Shown here: positions 1-10,630 of the stretch, piece by piece
Layout of the letters: each line of letters opens with the position of its first letter
Position numbering within the stretch: position 1 is the first letter of the stretch
Assembly: GCF_028453695.1 (NCBI RefSeq)
Contig: NC_135779.1
Location: 4,898,001 to 4,962,000, forward strand
Direction of reading: 5' to 3'
DNA from: Augochlora pura
Lineage: Eukaryota > Arthropoda > Insecta > Hymenoptera > Halictidae
Length of the DNA stretch: 64,000 nt
Notes under the pieces: model-generated
Database searches by the model: none
Told to the model about the DNA's origin: nothing
What the model saw: the letters and a program-made list of their open reading frames with translations, nothing else
Program-made: the position numbers and the translations under genes

Positions 1-330
1 TTGTTAACTGTTTTTTTAATATTTTTATATACAGTGATTTTTATATATTAAGAACTTTATAATTGTGTATAATAGAATTTTATTGTAACGAAATACGAAA
101 GCATTGATTTTCATCGATCGACTGGAATTATCAAATACGTAAACGGAATTCCTGTTAATTCGCCGATGTTTATGACATCGGTCTCCTGCCTCGGCGAATA
201 GAATACGCTATTAAAATCTTCTAAAGTATCACAGATTAAACGACCAGCCATTACCGACAGTGCCAACGGTAACAGGAATTGCGTCCATCCATTCAAAACC
301 ACGAGTAATTGACCGGGGAGACCCTATTAC
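1..330. other. AT-rich stretch without a recognised gene
   Basis: The first 110 bases are AT-rich. A 63-codon open frame on the minus strand (111-302) has a hydrophobic start but no recognised motif, and the overlapping frame at 229-420 is also open. I see no splice context or family match, so no gene is called. On the minus strand this is downstream of the rhomboid first exon, so it is probably intron of that gene. Confidence 0.4.
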
Positions 331-1250
331 CCCATGCAGGGGATTGGAACAGAAATTGATTTTTCGCCGCGCACTCCCGTGGCGATTTTTCAATCGACAC
401 ACCGTCAAATTAAACTCCAAAGAACGTAGATCGAACTACACCAATACCAAACGAAAGCTGTGTGTATGTTTTTTTCAAATTGCCATCGATCGATCGACGG
501 GCTCTCGGATGGAAAGGTTACAAAGAAATTCACTTTTCAATGCGACGCTGGTGAGATTGTTCGATCTATCGGCACTCGAATTGAAGGTTAAAGAACGCAG
601 ATTATGGTAAAATCATTATAAAGTATAGAAGATTGTGTTCTCATTTCCGAGAATATGATTGATCGTATAAAGTTTTCGAAGCTTTTCTATCGGACGGCTC
701 GCAAAGAAATTGGCTTTTGAATAGTTTTCCGTGGGGATTTATTAAGTTTTGTTCAATTGAATTAAAGTGTAAAGAATACAGATTAAGCTAAAATTATTGC
801 TAAGTTGATTATATTGCAATGACATCTAAAATCGCGATGAATCGTCCAAAGGTCCAAGATTTACATTAAAAGGATTTCGAGAAGTTTGAATGGGCACTCA
901 AAGAAATTGAGTTTGAAAACCTTTCTGTGGCAATTTATTAACCCACGACCACTCAAATTAAAGCTCAAAGAATATAGATTAAGTAAAAATTATTGCCAAG
1001 TTGACCAAACTGCACTGACATATTTAAAATCGCGATGAATCGTGGCAAGATCCATACCTTCCAGCGAACAAAACTTCACAAAGTATCAATTAGTCCCATA
1101 AATAAATTAATTTCTAACAGCTTCCTATAAACATTAATTAACCCACAGCCCCTCAAATTAAAGCTCAAAGAATACAGATTAATCAAAAATTATTATCAAG
1201 TCGCCCCCAATTCCACTGACACATTTAAAATCACGACGAAGAGGTCCGAG
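330..1250. repeat. Degenerate tandem array, five units of about 170-200 bp
   Basis: The phrase AATTAAAGCTCAAAGAATACAG or a close variant recurs at 408, 579, 760, 956 and 1156, so unit lengths are 171, 181, 196 and 200 bp. Each unit also carries a version of CTGTGGCAATTTATTAACCC before the anchor and, in the last three units, AAATCGCGATGAATCG after it. Copies have drifted and differ by indels. No coding capacity is shared between units. The array looks like old local tandem duplication in an intron or intergenic region rather than a known transposon. Confidence 0.75.
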
Positions 1251-2690
1251 TTTTCCAGGGGAGAAAAAGTCGCAAAGAGACGAACTTTTTATCATCGTCC
1301 GCGAGATTTTTTAATCCGCGGCTCACGAAATTGTTTCGATTAAATAAGATAAGATGCGCGCCGGTTCAGCGATGATTACCGCGGATAGAAGGATCGAGGG
1401 ATCCAACGGCTCCACACCGTTGCGCGCCGGCTCTCGCCGCGGTTCCGCCGCCAGGCGTATCTCGACGTTTCATTAGCCCCGGGAACGTTCATTGTCGTTT
1501 TACTATCCCCCCCGTTACATTTTCCCGCAATTTTAAGTTCGCCCATTCGAGATTGGACGCATTCTTCGTCGCGGCGGCGGCGGCCACTCGCGTAACGATC
1601 GCCGGAACTTCGAAGCAATTATGATCTTTCGGGGCTGGTGACCCGGGACAATTCGCGATCAAATACCGCGACTTCGGCGTTCTATTCTTTTAATAAAAAA
1701 AAACAATGAGGTATCGCGAGCCATGGAAGAATGACTGAGTTGATTATCGAAGAATGATCGAGTCGATCCTCGAGATCGTTCGTTTGGTCACGAACCTCCG
1801 GTCGCCGAAGCGAAAAGAGACGAGATTGGACGTTTTCTCTGGCTGTCTTTATTGTTGCTGTATTTACGCGGGGGTCGTTATTGGATAGAGAGTCGGCGGA
1901 TGGTTTAATTGCGACTAACTGCTATTACTTAATTAAAGGAGCATTGTTCAGACGACGCCGGTCCTTTTCTCGAGAACGGTAAATGCGTTTGCGGCGCAGC
2001 GGCAAACGAAAATATTGCGCGATAGTGTAAACATTAAATATCTCGCATTAAAACACTTCGTTCACAAACCTTAACAAAAACATAAATTTATACATTCTTT
2101 CCACAATACAACTTTTTATATTTTTACAATATCAACGCGACAGTATAAAATATTTCCAAGAGAAGTTCCAACAAATTTGTTACTCGCAAGTTGTAAATCG
2201 AACAATTTAAACCTCTCAGTTTATAAAAAAAAGTTTCGTTTTGTTAAACATATTTAAAAAGAAGTTTAAAGACGACAGTGCAGACGGAAAATCGTTACGT
2301 TGTTCTCGCCGAAGGAAAAAAGGCTCGGCTTCCTTCCGCGCAACTAAAAAAAGCCGGGATTCGGATTAAAACAAAGGCGCCGTTAACGGACGCGTAATCT
2401 CATTAGGAGCCCGCATGCGAAATTCGAAGTTAATTAGCCGGCGGGGCCGGTGCGCGAGTTTTCAGGTAAAGGGGAAAGCAGTTTTGAGAAAAACGCGCTT
2501 AAAGTTTCGACTACGATATAGACCTGGGCCTGGGATTGTTCCACCAAAACTGTAATAACTGTCTTAATTCACCGCGTCTCGGAACTCGGTTCGGCCAGCT
2601 CCATTGAAAGCACACACCTGCGAAACGTTCTCGCTGGATTAATTAATCGATCCTAACGCGCGGCGAGTATATTATTTGATAACATTTTAA
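1251..2690. other. Mixed GC-rich and AT-rich non-genic DNA
   Basis: A GC-rich block (about 1310-1660) and another near 2300-2660 flank an AT-rich centre (2030-2280). Open frames such as 1376-1618 on the minus strand are arginine-rich and typical of GC-rich random sequence. No splice-bounded exon, RNA gene or transposon was recognised. Confidence 0.35.
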
Positions 2691-2754
2691 CTGTGGGAAA
2701 AGGACGAAATATAAATTCGATTGTATCAAAATTGACGCAGATTGTAAGTTAAAA

Positions 2755-2872
2755 TTATTGATAATTATTGGGAATAATTTATTGATAATTATTAGAAATA
2801 ATTCATTGATAGTTATTAGAAATAATTCATTGATAGTTATTAGAAATAATTCATTGATAATTCAATAAGGTT
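2755..2872. repeat. 24-bp minisatellite
   Basis: ATTGATAATTATTAGAAATA is repeated with an exact 24-bp step: the TTGAT core occurs at 2758, 2782, 2806, 2830 and 2854. The last copy merges into the longer 166-bp duplication that follows, so short and long repeats share a boundary. Confidence 0.8.
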
Positions 2873-3165
2873 TCATTGATAAATGAGGTTAAATTCAAGG
2901 GTAGATTTTAAACGGTTCTAGACTAAAAAAATACGTGTTAATTTTATAACATTATTACCAAAAGGAATTTTACAATAAAAATCGATCTCATCTTAATTTT
3001 TATAATAGATTAATTTATATTGATAATTCAATAAGGTTTCCTTGCTAAACGATGTAAAACTCGAGCGTAGATTTTAAACGATTCCACACTAAAAAATACG
3101 TGTCAATTATATTGCATTATTACCAGAAGAAATTTTACAATAAAAATCGATCTTACCTTAATTTA
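2853..3165. repeat. Tandem duplication, two units of 166 bp
   Basis: The segment starting ATTGATAATTCAATAAGG at 2853 is repeated at 3019. Both copies continue through GTAGATTTTAAACG, an AAAAATACGTGT motif, ATTATTACCA and a shared CAATAAAAATCGATCT stretch. The offset is 166 bp with scattered substitutions. Confidence 0.8.
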
Positions 3166-3189
3166 TATAATATATATATGTAATATATT

Positions 3190-3770
3190 AATTTATATAA
3201 ATATTATGAAAACAACGATCCGCGACTTAATAAACGCGAAACGATTAAAATTCGCGCGACCGAATTTACCATCGACGAGTTCTCTCGGACGGCGCCCGAC
3301 GCCGGGGGAAATTCCGTGCGGCAAATTGTCGCAAATTGCATCGATCTGTAGCACTGTGGACCGTTTAAGCCGAACGTGTACGATTCATTTGGAAGTTCGC
3401 CGCGAAACCTGCGGGGGGGTGTAGAGAGAGGCCCGGCCGGCCGGGCCGGCTAAAAACGCCCGGCAATCAGAGCCGATTCTCGCAGGCGGCAGGAAACTTT
3501 CCGGGTGATTTATTAGCGCCCCCTCCCCCTCTAACGAGCCATATTTACGGTGCCGGTTTCTCTACTTTTGATTTATCACGTTCGTTATCCTATCTCTCGC
3601 GATATTACGGAAGAACCCCGGCCCGATTATTACGCGGACGAGAGCTCGACTTTTCGGCGGTAGGGACCGCGTAACCGGATATCGCCGTTTCCGCTATCTC
3701 AGCGTTTCATTAACCCCTTCCACGGTTACCCTCTCGCTCCCTCGTTTTTCCTCTCACTTTCTGGCTTTCT
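3190..3770. other. GC-rich block without a recognised gene
   Basis: GC-rich sequence with a short open frame at 3206-3424 on the plus strand that matches no family I know. The palindromic GGCCGGCCGGGCCGGC lies around 3431-3450. The far end grades into CT-rich sequence. Confidence 0.3.
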
Positions 3771-3773
3771 CTC

Positions 3774-3814
3774 TATGTCTTTCTCTCTCTCTATGTCTTT
3801 CTCTTTCTCCCTCC

Positions 3815-3849
<35 letters not shown>

Positions 3850-3852
3850 TCT
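3774..3852. repeat. (CT)n microsatellite
   Basis: Imperfect CT repeats with a purer core at about 3818-3846. The serine/leucine open frame across it is a by-product of the repeat. Confidence 0.9.
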
Positions 3853-4200
3853 ATGTATAGTATGAGAATTACTAGAAGATTATATTCTATAAGAATTGTT
3901 AAAAGAAATTATATATTACAAGGTTTACTCAAGGATTATATAATGTCAGAATTATTAAGAAATTACGTGGTATAGTAATCACTTAAGGATTATATATTGT
4001 GAGAGTTACTGAAAAAATTATATTGAATAAGGATTATTCAAGGATGATATGCTATAATAATTACTGAAGAATTATATACTACAAGAATGACTAAAAAATT
4101 ATATCGTTAAATTACTACAAGTATTACTAAAAAATTATATTATTAAATTACTACAAGAATGACCAAAAAATTCTACTATCAAAACAAGAATTCCTAAAAA
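3853..4200. repeat. Degenerate minisatellite, unit near 36 bp
   Basis: AT-rich copies of a TTACTACAAGAATGACTAAA-like unit. In the best-preserved part the AAAAAATTATAT anchor steps by 36 bp (about 4092, 4128, 4164). Earlier copies are more diverged. Confidence 0.6.
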
Positions 4201-5383
4201 ATAACATAAGCTTTACTAAACAATTGCATCCCACAAAAATGATTAAAAAACAATACACTGTACATTATCCAACCACGATCCCAACGCAAACGTTCTACAC
4301 CATTTTCAACCTACACCGTCGCACGCACATTGAAAAAACAAAACACCCTCGACCCAACAATTCCGTAAAAATCCTTCGAGAACTCCAATTCAAAAATATC
4401 CGCGCTCGTCCGCGCCTTTGTTTCGACCGGTTAACCTATTTCGCGGTCGATAAAAGTGTAGAGCCCCGCAATTGGAACGCGCCACGGTGTCGGTGGATCG
4501 CTATAATTACTCCAAGGGAACACTCCCCGGGCCGATTAGCAATTTCGGTCGAGTCCGTCCTCCGCGAGCCAACCAGAATTTGATATCGCGGTGACGGTAA
4601 CGATCCGCCCTCTATCCTCTACCCCGCACACCCCCACCCCCTTCCACCCCCCACGAAACCGGGATCTCGCCGCTCCGCGAGGTTTGAATCTCGTCGTTTC
4701 ATTAACTCCTCGCCGGCGTTAACTTCTGTTTTATTGCGCGCGAGACCGCGGCAAAAGAAGGGCGCGTTTAACTTCTCGGGCTTTAACTTCGCGCGTTTCC
4801 ATCCGGGCGAGGGCGAGGGCGAGGGCGAGGGCGAGGGGGCTCCCGTGCCTCTCGGGCTCCTCCGGAAACGCTCGAATAACCTCCGCCGGAATTATTATCG
4901 AGCTACCTGGTAGAATCTACAAGCCCGGGGGGCCCCGGGCACGGATGTCTTCGCTCCCTCCCCCCCTCCAACCCGTATTTCCCCCCGGTTGTTCCCGGTC
5001 GGATCGGCCACGGGGATCCTTTTCTTCTATTTTCTTATCCCGGCTTCCTTTCGGCTGTTTTATCCGGCCGAGTCCTCGCCGTGCGCGAGTTTCTCGAAAT
5101 ACCGGCACGATGTTCGCTCGTGAACTCGTGCGTATAATTGAGAGGAATCCCATCGGCCCCCCACCACCACCACCTTCTTCTTCTTCTTCTACCTCTATAC
5201 GGTCTCCTGCGCGACGTATTAGCTCGACTAATGGGAAATCTTTCGGGTTCTTTCGGCTCCGGGAACACCGCCGCCCCTTATCTTCGACAGGTATGCACAC
5301 GGCACAAGGGGAGGGGGTGGTGGAATCACCGTTTTATGGGAGACACTCGATCGCTCGAGCACCCGTGTGAGCAGAGAGCCAAG

Positions 5384-5384
<1 letters not shown>
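4201..5384. other. GC-rich block with coding-like but unsupported frames
   Basis: Long open frames on both strands (4224-4583, 4917-5300, 4945-5370) overlap each other and are rich in Arg, Pro, Ser and Gly, as expected where stop codons are rare through composition. No domain, splice-bounded exon or homology is recognisable. Confidence 0.35.
4805..4840 (+). repeat. (GGGCGA)n tract, G-quadruplex-type
   Basis: Five or more GGG runs are separated by CGA, ending in a longer G run. This satisfies the usual four-run, short-loop pattern for an intramolecular quadruplex on the plus strand. Whether it folds is not shown by sequence. Confidence 0.7.

Positions 5385-5432
<48 letters not shown>
5385..5432. 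repeat. (GA)n microsatellite
   Basis: An almost pure GA tract of about 48 bases at the right edge of the GC-rich block. GA tracts are binding sites for GAGA-factor/CLAMP-type proteins in flies; any such role here is inference. Confidence 0.9.
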
Positions 5433-5436
<4 letters not shown>

Positions 5437-5818
5437 CCGTGCCGAGAGCTATCGAGTTTGATTGACCGTGAGGAGTACAGGGCTCGGGTAAACACAGGCC
5501 GCCGGGGGTGGGGGCCGAATAAAGACGGATCTCCGTCGACGCGTTATCTCGGATAATGGAAAATCTTCCGTGATCGCCGCTTTTTCCGATACGCTTGAAT
5601 TTCTTCGAACGAGATGTACTGCGGTCGACCAGCCGGATTATGAGAGATCGGTTTCCTTAATTGCGGTATTTGTTTTTGAAGCGGCGAGGGTTTGTTTTCT
5701 GGGGTTTTGAGAGAGTTGAAGGGTAGTTTATTGACAAGTGTAAATTTGTTATGTTGATTAGGGTGGTTTTAGTCATTTGTCAGGTGTTATTTGCTTGTAA
5801 AAGTTTGTTTTATCGAAT
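5433..5818. other. Non-genic transition from GC-rich to AT-rich DNA
   Basis: No open frame, repeat or RNA structure worth naming. G/T-rich sequence around 5660-5815 leads into the TTAA element that begins at 5819. Confidence 0.3.
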
Positions 5819-5964
5819 TTAACCCTTTGCACGCGAATGGTGACTATGAAGCACCACTAGAATTATTCTATTACGTTCCAACATAATTTTTATAACAATA
5901 GAGTTTAGATTGATCAAATTGTTGAGTAGTGAAACTGTTGATAAAAATGTGCCTAAGAGGTTAA
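5819..5964. mobile_element. TTAA-flanked miniature element, family A, shortened
   Basis: It begins TTAACCCTTTGCACGCGAAT and continues with the GGTGACT...GCACCACTAGAA subterminal sequence whose inverted form is found in the complete family A copy at 46101-46341. A possible other end is GTGCCTAAGAGGTTAA at 5949-5964. The TTAA target and CCC start are piggyBac-superfamily traits. The element is non-coding and probably internally deleted. Confidence 0.55.
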
Positions 5965-6300
5965 GAAAAGGGGTTGAATGTCGTCCCTTTTATTTCTGTA
6001 ACTCAACATTTTCTAACAAATCTCATATAAGATTTCAATATTAAGAAAAAAGGTTAAATATCGCCCTTTTTAATACTGTATTTTAAATCCCATATAACAT
6101 GTCAATACTTTTAAAAAAAGTTTAAAAATCGCCCTTTTTAATACTGCATCTCAACATTTTCTAACAAATCCCCTATAAATTTACAATATTAAGAAAAAAT
6201 GTTAAACGCCGCCCTCTTTAATTCTATATCTCAACATTTTCTAACAAATCCCCTATAAAATTTCAACATTACCAAAAAATATTCCATGCCACCCTTTCTA
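5965..6300. repeat. Tandem array, about five units near 80 bp
   Basis: Units carry TATCGCCCTTTTTAATACTG and CTCAACATTTTCTAACAAAT, followed by CCCCTATAAA and AATATTAAGAAAAAA. The CGCCCTTTT anchor recurs near 5980, 6060, 6128, 6208 and 6287, so spacing is mostly 79-80 bp with one 68-bp unit. It lies in the predicted first coding intron of the minus-strand rhomboid gene. Confidence 0.75.
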
Positions 6301-6450
6301 CATCTTTTTATTTCCTTCGCCAAAGACTAAAAATTCGAACAAAAGTGGAACCGTGAAAAGGTGTCACCGAGTCAGTATTGACCGTCGACCGAATAATTTC
6401 CGAGTGTAAACGATCATGCCGGGATACGTTTTTGCTGAATGGACGCTCAC

Positions 6451-6705
6451 CTCGACGATGCTGATGCAGATCATCAGATAGGGCGGTCGTATCCGGAAGT
6501 TCGGCTTCCTGGGCGGCGGTGGGTGCCTGGGTGTCGGCCGGGGCGTGACCTCGTCATCCTTCGCCTTTTTATACGAGGACGTGACGATGATCGGCGATTC
6601 CGGGGAGTAAGGCGAGCCGGGGCCGGAGTACGTCGCGTCCGTGCAGTCCGATGAGATCGTCGAGAGTGTCGGAGAGTTCTCCAGGAGAGCTGCTTCGACG
6701 TCCAT
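6451..6705 (-). CDS. Rhomboid-family intramembrane protease, first coding exon (partial)
   Basis: This exon of 85 codons starts at the ATG complementary to 6703-6705. The start context (A at -3, G at +4) is good. Residues 1-70 form a Ser/Thr/Pro-rich, presumably cytosolic tail with acidic and proline runs, including HPPPPRKPNF. The exon ends in RPPYLMICISIVE, which resembles the first transmembrane helix of insect rhomboids (the ISIIEI/ISIVEL-type start of TM1). The reading stops at a GAG|GTGAGC donor (GT at 6450-6449), phase 0; the open frame beyond it is intron. Rhomboids are multi-pass serine proteases of the secretory pathway that cleave membrane-tethered EGF-like ligands. The later exons, with the catalytic GxSG serine and the histidine, would lie to the left, outside the window. 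I cannot say which rhomboid paralogue this is. A different membrane protein is possible because only one helix start is visible. Confidence 0.62.
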
Positions 6706-6740
6706 CTTGGCCTACCTGCGACGGAAAACAGAAAAATATC
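6706..6740 (-). other. Predicted 3' splice site and short 5' UTR before the rhomboid ATG
   Basis: Read on the minus strand, a pyrimidine-rich TTTTTCTGTTTTCCGTCGCAG ends at 6716, followed by GTAGGCCAAG and the ATG. This implies an upstream non-coding 5' UTR exon somewhere at higher coordinates, so the promoter of this gene lies to the right of 6720. A second AG four bases later (exon start 6711) is an alternative. Confidence 0.6.
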
Positions 6741-7259
6741 TATGTATATATATATATATAGGTCAGAGTCCTCGTTAGTCCTTCGAGTGCTCGATTCGAG
6801 ATTGTTAAGTAATTTGTCGCGATTGAAGTGTCCTCGAGGAATTTGTACTCGATTTTCTCGTCTCGATTAGTTAGCACGTTCTTTGGTGATGTTATTGCTA
6901 AACGGTAAATCTTTGCGTAAAATAATGATTTTCTATTCTTGATTGATAGAGACAGAAGTCTAATAGGCTTGAGATTAATAAAAATTAATATAGTTTAGTA
7001 TTGATTAAAAATTAATAAATGTAACAACTGTTTCAGTTATTGAATATTACATCTGCTCATTTTTCTTATAAATTGTACAATATTCGCAGTCTAGTTTATC
7101 ACTGTTATCTCGTAATAACATTATGGTCTGTCATACAACTTTATAAAGCAATAATTAAAAAACATGGATTACATTTTAAACGTAAAAATAGTAAATAGTT
7201 GAATTACGTATAAATCTGGAAAACTCTCTAAATAAATAAACTAGTTATTAACGCTAAAA
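6741..7259. other. AT-rich probable 5' intron sequence
   Basis: A TA-dinucleotide tract sits at about 6743-6760, followed by unique AT-rich DNA without open frames. Nothing further recognised. Confidence 0.35.
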
Positions 7260-8330
7260 GTAACTGTGTCATATCACTTCATGAAAGCCAGAATAACACG
7301 TTAACTTTAACTTTCAACAAGTCTTCCAGCAATATTTGAGCGAACTAACAATTTCATCGAATAAACAAAATCATAAATTCAATTACAGTCTACAATATAA
7401 TTCCTGACACAATTAACGGCAGTTAATTGCAAGCCGGTTGGTCGCAAATAACCTCTCGCAGTCGAAAATAAAACAAATATACTAACAGATTAATTAATTC
7501 GCAACTGTGCGATCTGATCAATTTTAAAGTAAACGATTTAATAATCCCGTCTAGATGGCCGGTGAACGAAGTTCGTCGAAATTGGAAAACAATTCGACTC
7601 CAAGAAAATTACGATGCGCAACAAGATAATTTTATTGATAATAAATTTGTTTATTCTTAGACTAGGTTTCTCATGTTTTCTGGGTTCATGTTCAGAATTA
7701 TAAACTTGCTCACCGATCGAAAATTTGCAATGTTATCGTCAGTGTTAATAAATTTCGCGAGCGTAGACGATGAGGCATAAATTCTGACTTTCAACAATTC
7801 TTCTTGCAATATTTGCGCTAAATAACAATTATAGTGGATAAAGAGATCATAAATACAATTATTGCATATTGATAAACTTGCTCACCGATGGAAAATTTGC
7901 AATGTTATGCTCAGTATTAAGAAAACTTCGCGAGCGTAGACGATAACATATCAACTTTGACTTTCGACAATTCCTCCTGCAATACTTGCACTAAATAACA
8001 ATTCCATTGAATAAGGCGATCATAAATTCAATTACAGGCTACAATATAATTCCTGACACAATATAGCATACTTACAAACTTGCTCACCGATCGAAAATTT
8101 GCTATGTTCAGTATCAATAAAACTTCGCGAGCGTAGACGATAACATATCAACTTTAACTTTCGACAATTCCTCCTGCAATACTTGCACTAAATAACAATT
8201 CCACTGAATAAACAAATAATGATTTCAATGATAACCTATAATATAATTCCTGACACAATACAGCATAAACATGCTAACCCGTAAAAAATTTGCAACGCTA
8301 TCCTCGGTGCTAATAAAATTCCACGAGCAC
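7260..8330. repeat. Degenerate tandem array, units of 172-202 bp
   Basis: ACTTGCTCACCGATCGAAAA or variants occur at 7704, 7876, 8078 and (diverged) 8269. Each unit also has TTCGCGAGCGTAGACGATAA and CTTTCGACAATTCCTCCTGC, and most have ATAATTCCTGACACAAT. A fifth, diverged half-unit at 7290-7420 is separated from the rest by unrelated sequence (7430-7690). Unit lengths are 172, 202 and 191 bp. Confidence 0.8.
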
Positions 8331-9205
8331 GAACGACGCCATGGTTAAACCCGCGAGATCGACTCCCCTGTCGGTCGGTCTCGCGTCTAAAAAACGTAAA
8401 TCTCCATAAACATCCGTTACCGATGAAATCACGTAGAATAGCGCGCGGAGCGTTGATTCATAGACCGTAACGCGATCAGCCGTTTTTCCGGGGCGCGGCG
8501 TCGCCGCGGATTACCGTAAAACGCCCCCGTGGCGGCCGCATGAAAAAGAGGAAACCCATAAAACCCGAACTCCGCGGGATGGGGGAAAAGAAGAAGAAGA
8601 AGAAGAAGGGAAAGAAGTGCGGCGTGAAGAAGAAAACGTGGTTCGCGGGGACGGAATATTAATTAAACGGCCCTCTTTAGCGACCGAAACGAACGGCGAA
8701 AAAGGAGAAAGGCTGGGTCGCCGGCCGGCGGGAAGCAAAGGAGCGGAATCCATAATTACCGCGAGGAGGATCCGTGCCCCCCGGTGGCTGTTACGCACGT
8801 ATGGCTCCCTAAACTCGCGTTCGCCGCACTTTACTGCCCGCCGCGGCCTCCGTTAGACATTAATTTGCATGCGGTTGAAAGTACACGGGGCACCGTCCCG
8901 CGGAACAAGGCTCGTTCCACGGGTACGCCGAAACGAGACCGCGCGCGCGCCTTCAATAAATTCGAGGATCCTTGACAAAGCCCCGGGTTTGGAGGACGAG
9001 GACGCGGCTCGAATCAGCACGCGGATCGCCCTTCTTCCTCGAAGCTTTCCGTCTGTGAATTATTTTCGGTCCGTCCCGCTTGTTGTCTACGAGCGGCGCG
9101 GCGAACTATCTTCGAATGCCGCCGCCGGGGCTCCTTGCTACAGTTCGCGTCGCGAGATTTCCTTGCTGCGATCAGAAAGCTAATGTGTGGTTGTGTTTAG
9201 AAGCT
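8331..9205. other. GC-rich block without a recognised gene
   Basis: Dense CpG sequence with a GAA-rich tract (8586-8615) and overlapping open frames on both strands (8511-8798, 8617-8856, 8869-9183), none with a motif I know. An octamer-like ATTTGCAT occurs near 8862. It lies upstream of the minus-strand rhomboid exon and is one possible place for its 5' UTR exon or promoter, but no site can be fixed. Confidence 0.3.
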
Positions 9206-9211
9206 GAGTTC

Positions 9212-9475
9212 TTAACCCTCTTAGTGCCGGGTGAAAAAGCCAAATTTCACGGTTTTACTAGGGTTTGGAAAAATGCTCATAAAAACCAAACGAAAAGCAA
9301 TATTTACATCATTCAAAAAGCAGTGTATTAAGGACGAAATTGAGAATGAAACAGTGATGCCAATTTTTCTATATTCATTGGAAATCACATAAATAACAAA
9401 GGTACATGTATATAAGGCACTTTTCGCCTGTGCAGCGCGGGCCGATATATCGGCCTCCGGCACTAAAAGGGTTGA
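9212..9475. mobile_element. TTAA-flanked miniature element, family C
   Basis: TTAA is followed by CCCTCTTAGTGCCGG. The right end reads CCGGCACTAAAAGGG then TTGA, giving 15-bp terminal inverted repeats with one mismatch. Length is 264 bp. Just inside the right end is the palindrome GGCCGATATATCGGCC. There is no coding capacity, so the element would need a piggyBac-type transposase in trans. Confidence 0.8.
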
Positions 9476-9593
9476 GATGTGAATTTTGTGCTTTGCTTCG
9501 AGGTACGATTGTAAAAATGAATGTGGAGGGTGTAAGTACAGTTTGCGTGGGAAGTGAGACGTCTTTGTGGTTGACTGGGTGTCTAATTTTTAT

Positions 9594-10035
9594 TTAGAAT
9601 TAATATTTAATGTCTCAAGCTTATTTATAATAAATGTGTAATATCTTAACCCCTTGCCGTGCCATTCTCTTTGGAAGTTGCACGATTAGAATTTCTTCGA
9701 TCGCGCTAAATTCTTAGATGAAAAAGGAAATTTTATATTAATCGTGTGCTTATATCTACTTGAATGTTTAAGTATTGGTAACGAGAGAATAAAATTTTAT
9801 TCCCAGTCAAAGGAACGGATTTATACCTAATAGCTTATTACTAGAAATCTCCATCACGAGTCTGACTCGTTAAAGTACGGCAAGGGGTTAAGTCTATTTA
9901 TAATTAATGTTTAATGTTTTAAGAAATGCCAATGCTTTGATGAATTTAAAACAGTGATTAACTTGCTGTCTCATTTTTATTTGAAATTATTGTTTACTGT
10001 CTTAAGTTTATTTATAATTAATATCTAATATATAT
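9594..10035. repeat. AT-rich tandem repeat split by a TTAA element
   Basis: AATTAATATTTAATGTCTCAAG with TTATTTATAAT occurs at 9596-9632, again just after the inserted element (9891-9925), and again at about 9985-10030. The family B element at 9646-9891 therefore landed inside an existing repeat. Confidence 0.6.
9646..9891. mobile_element. TTAA-flanked miniature element, family B copy 1
   Basis: TTAACCCCTTGCCGTGCC starts the element and GTACGGCAAGGGGTTAA ends it, 246 bp in all. Near the right end is ACGAGTCTGACTCGT, an inverted repeat around a single central base. Related copies lie at 30349-30596 and 63660-63903, and a decayed one at 37466-37693. TTAA target sites and C-rich ends point to the piggyBac superfamily. 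Confidence 0.85.
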
Positions 10036-10528
10036 CTATAATTGTTCGTATCGCAGAATTGGCATAATGGCGTGGCGAACATTGATCACAATCGTTACCA
10101 TTTATTCATAATTTGAGGAGCAGTCATTGTTTCATCGATGGCCTCGCTTACAACGTCCAGAACGAAAACAATAGACTCCCTTCGAGGACTTCCTCGGCTC
10201 ATTGATTATGCGAATTGGTAATTCCATTCAAGATAATAAGCTTCTTTCTGCATGGTACGCTGACGACGTTAAGTATAGTTAATTCTTCAAGGTTCAAAGA
10301 ACCTCGATCATTCTTCTTCAGTTTGTAAACGTGTTTCTGTTAACTGTTCGCGAGTTGAGCCTGATTATTTCTAATAATAAAACCATTTACCTTAATTTTT
10401 CATTATGACCGAGGTATGGTAATTTATATAATTATGAATAAAATAAAATTAAATACTATTTATATCTGTTGTAATATTAGCTGTCTTCTGTCACTATAAG
10501 ATTTTAATAATTAACAACGAAAAGTTGT
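10036..10528. other. AT-rich DNA without a recognised gene
   Basis: Unique AT-rich sequence, slightly more complex at 10060-10340. No open frame of interest, RNA gene or repeat was found. Confidence 0.35.
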
Positions 10529-10630
10529 TTAACCCATTGCACTTGAATGGCGAATCCGAGACGTTACTAAAAATTGTTACATCGCGTTTCTAAAATTGTT
10601 TATACATTATCAAATTTATCTCTATTTTAA
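10529..10630. mobile_element. Family A element fragment
   Basis: TTAACCCATTGCACTTGAAT followed by the family's subterminal region, including ATTGTTACATCGCG. No matching right end could be identified, so the boundary on that side is approximate. Confidence 0.45.

Noticed and set aside
111..302. 63-codon minus-strand frame with a hydrophobic start, considered as a second rhomboid exon
   Set aside because: It lacks the rhomboid loop-1 and GxSG features and has no clear acceptor; too short to support.
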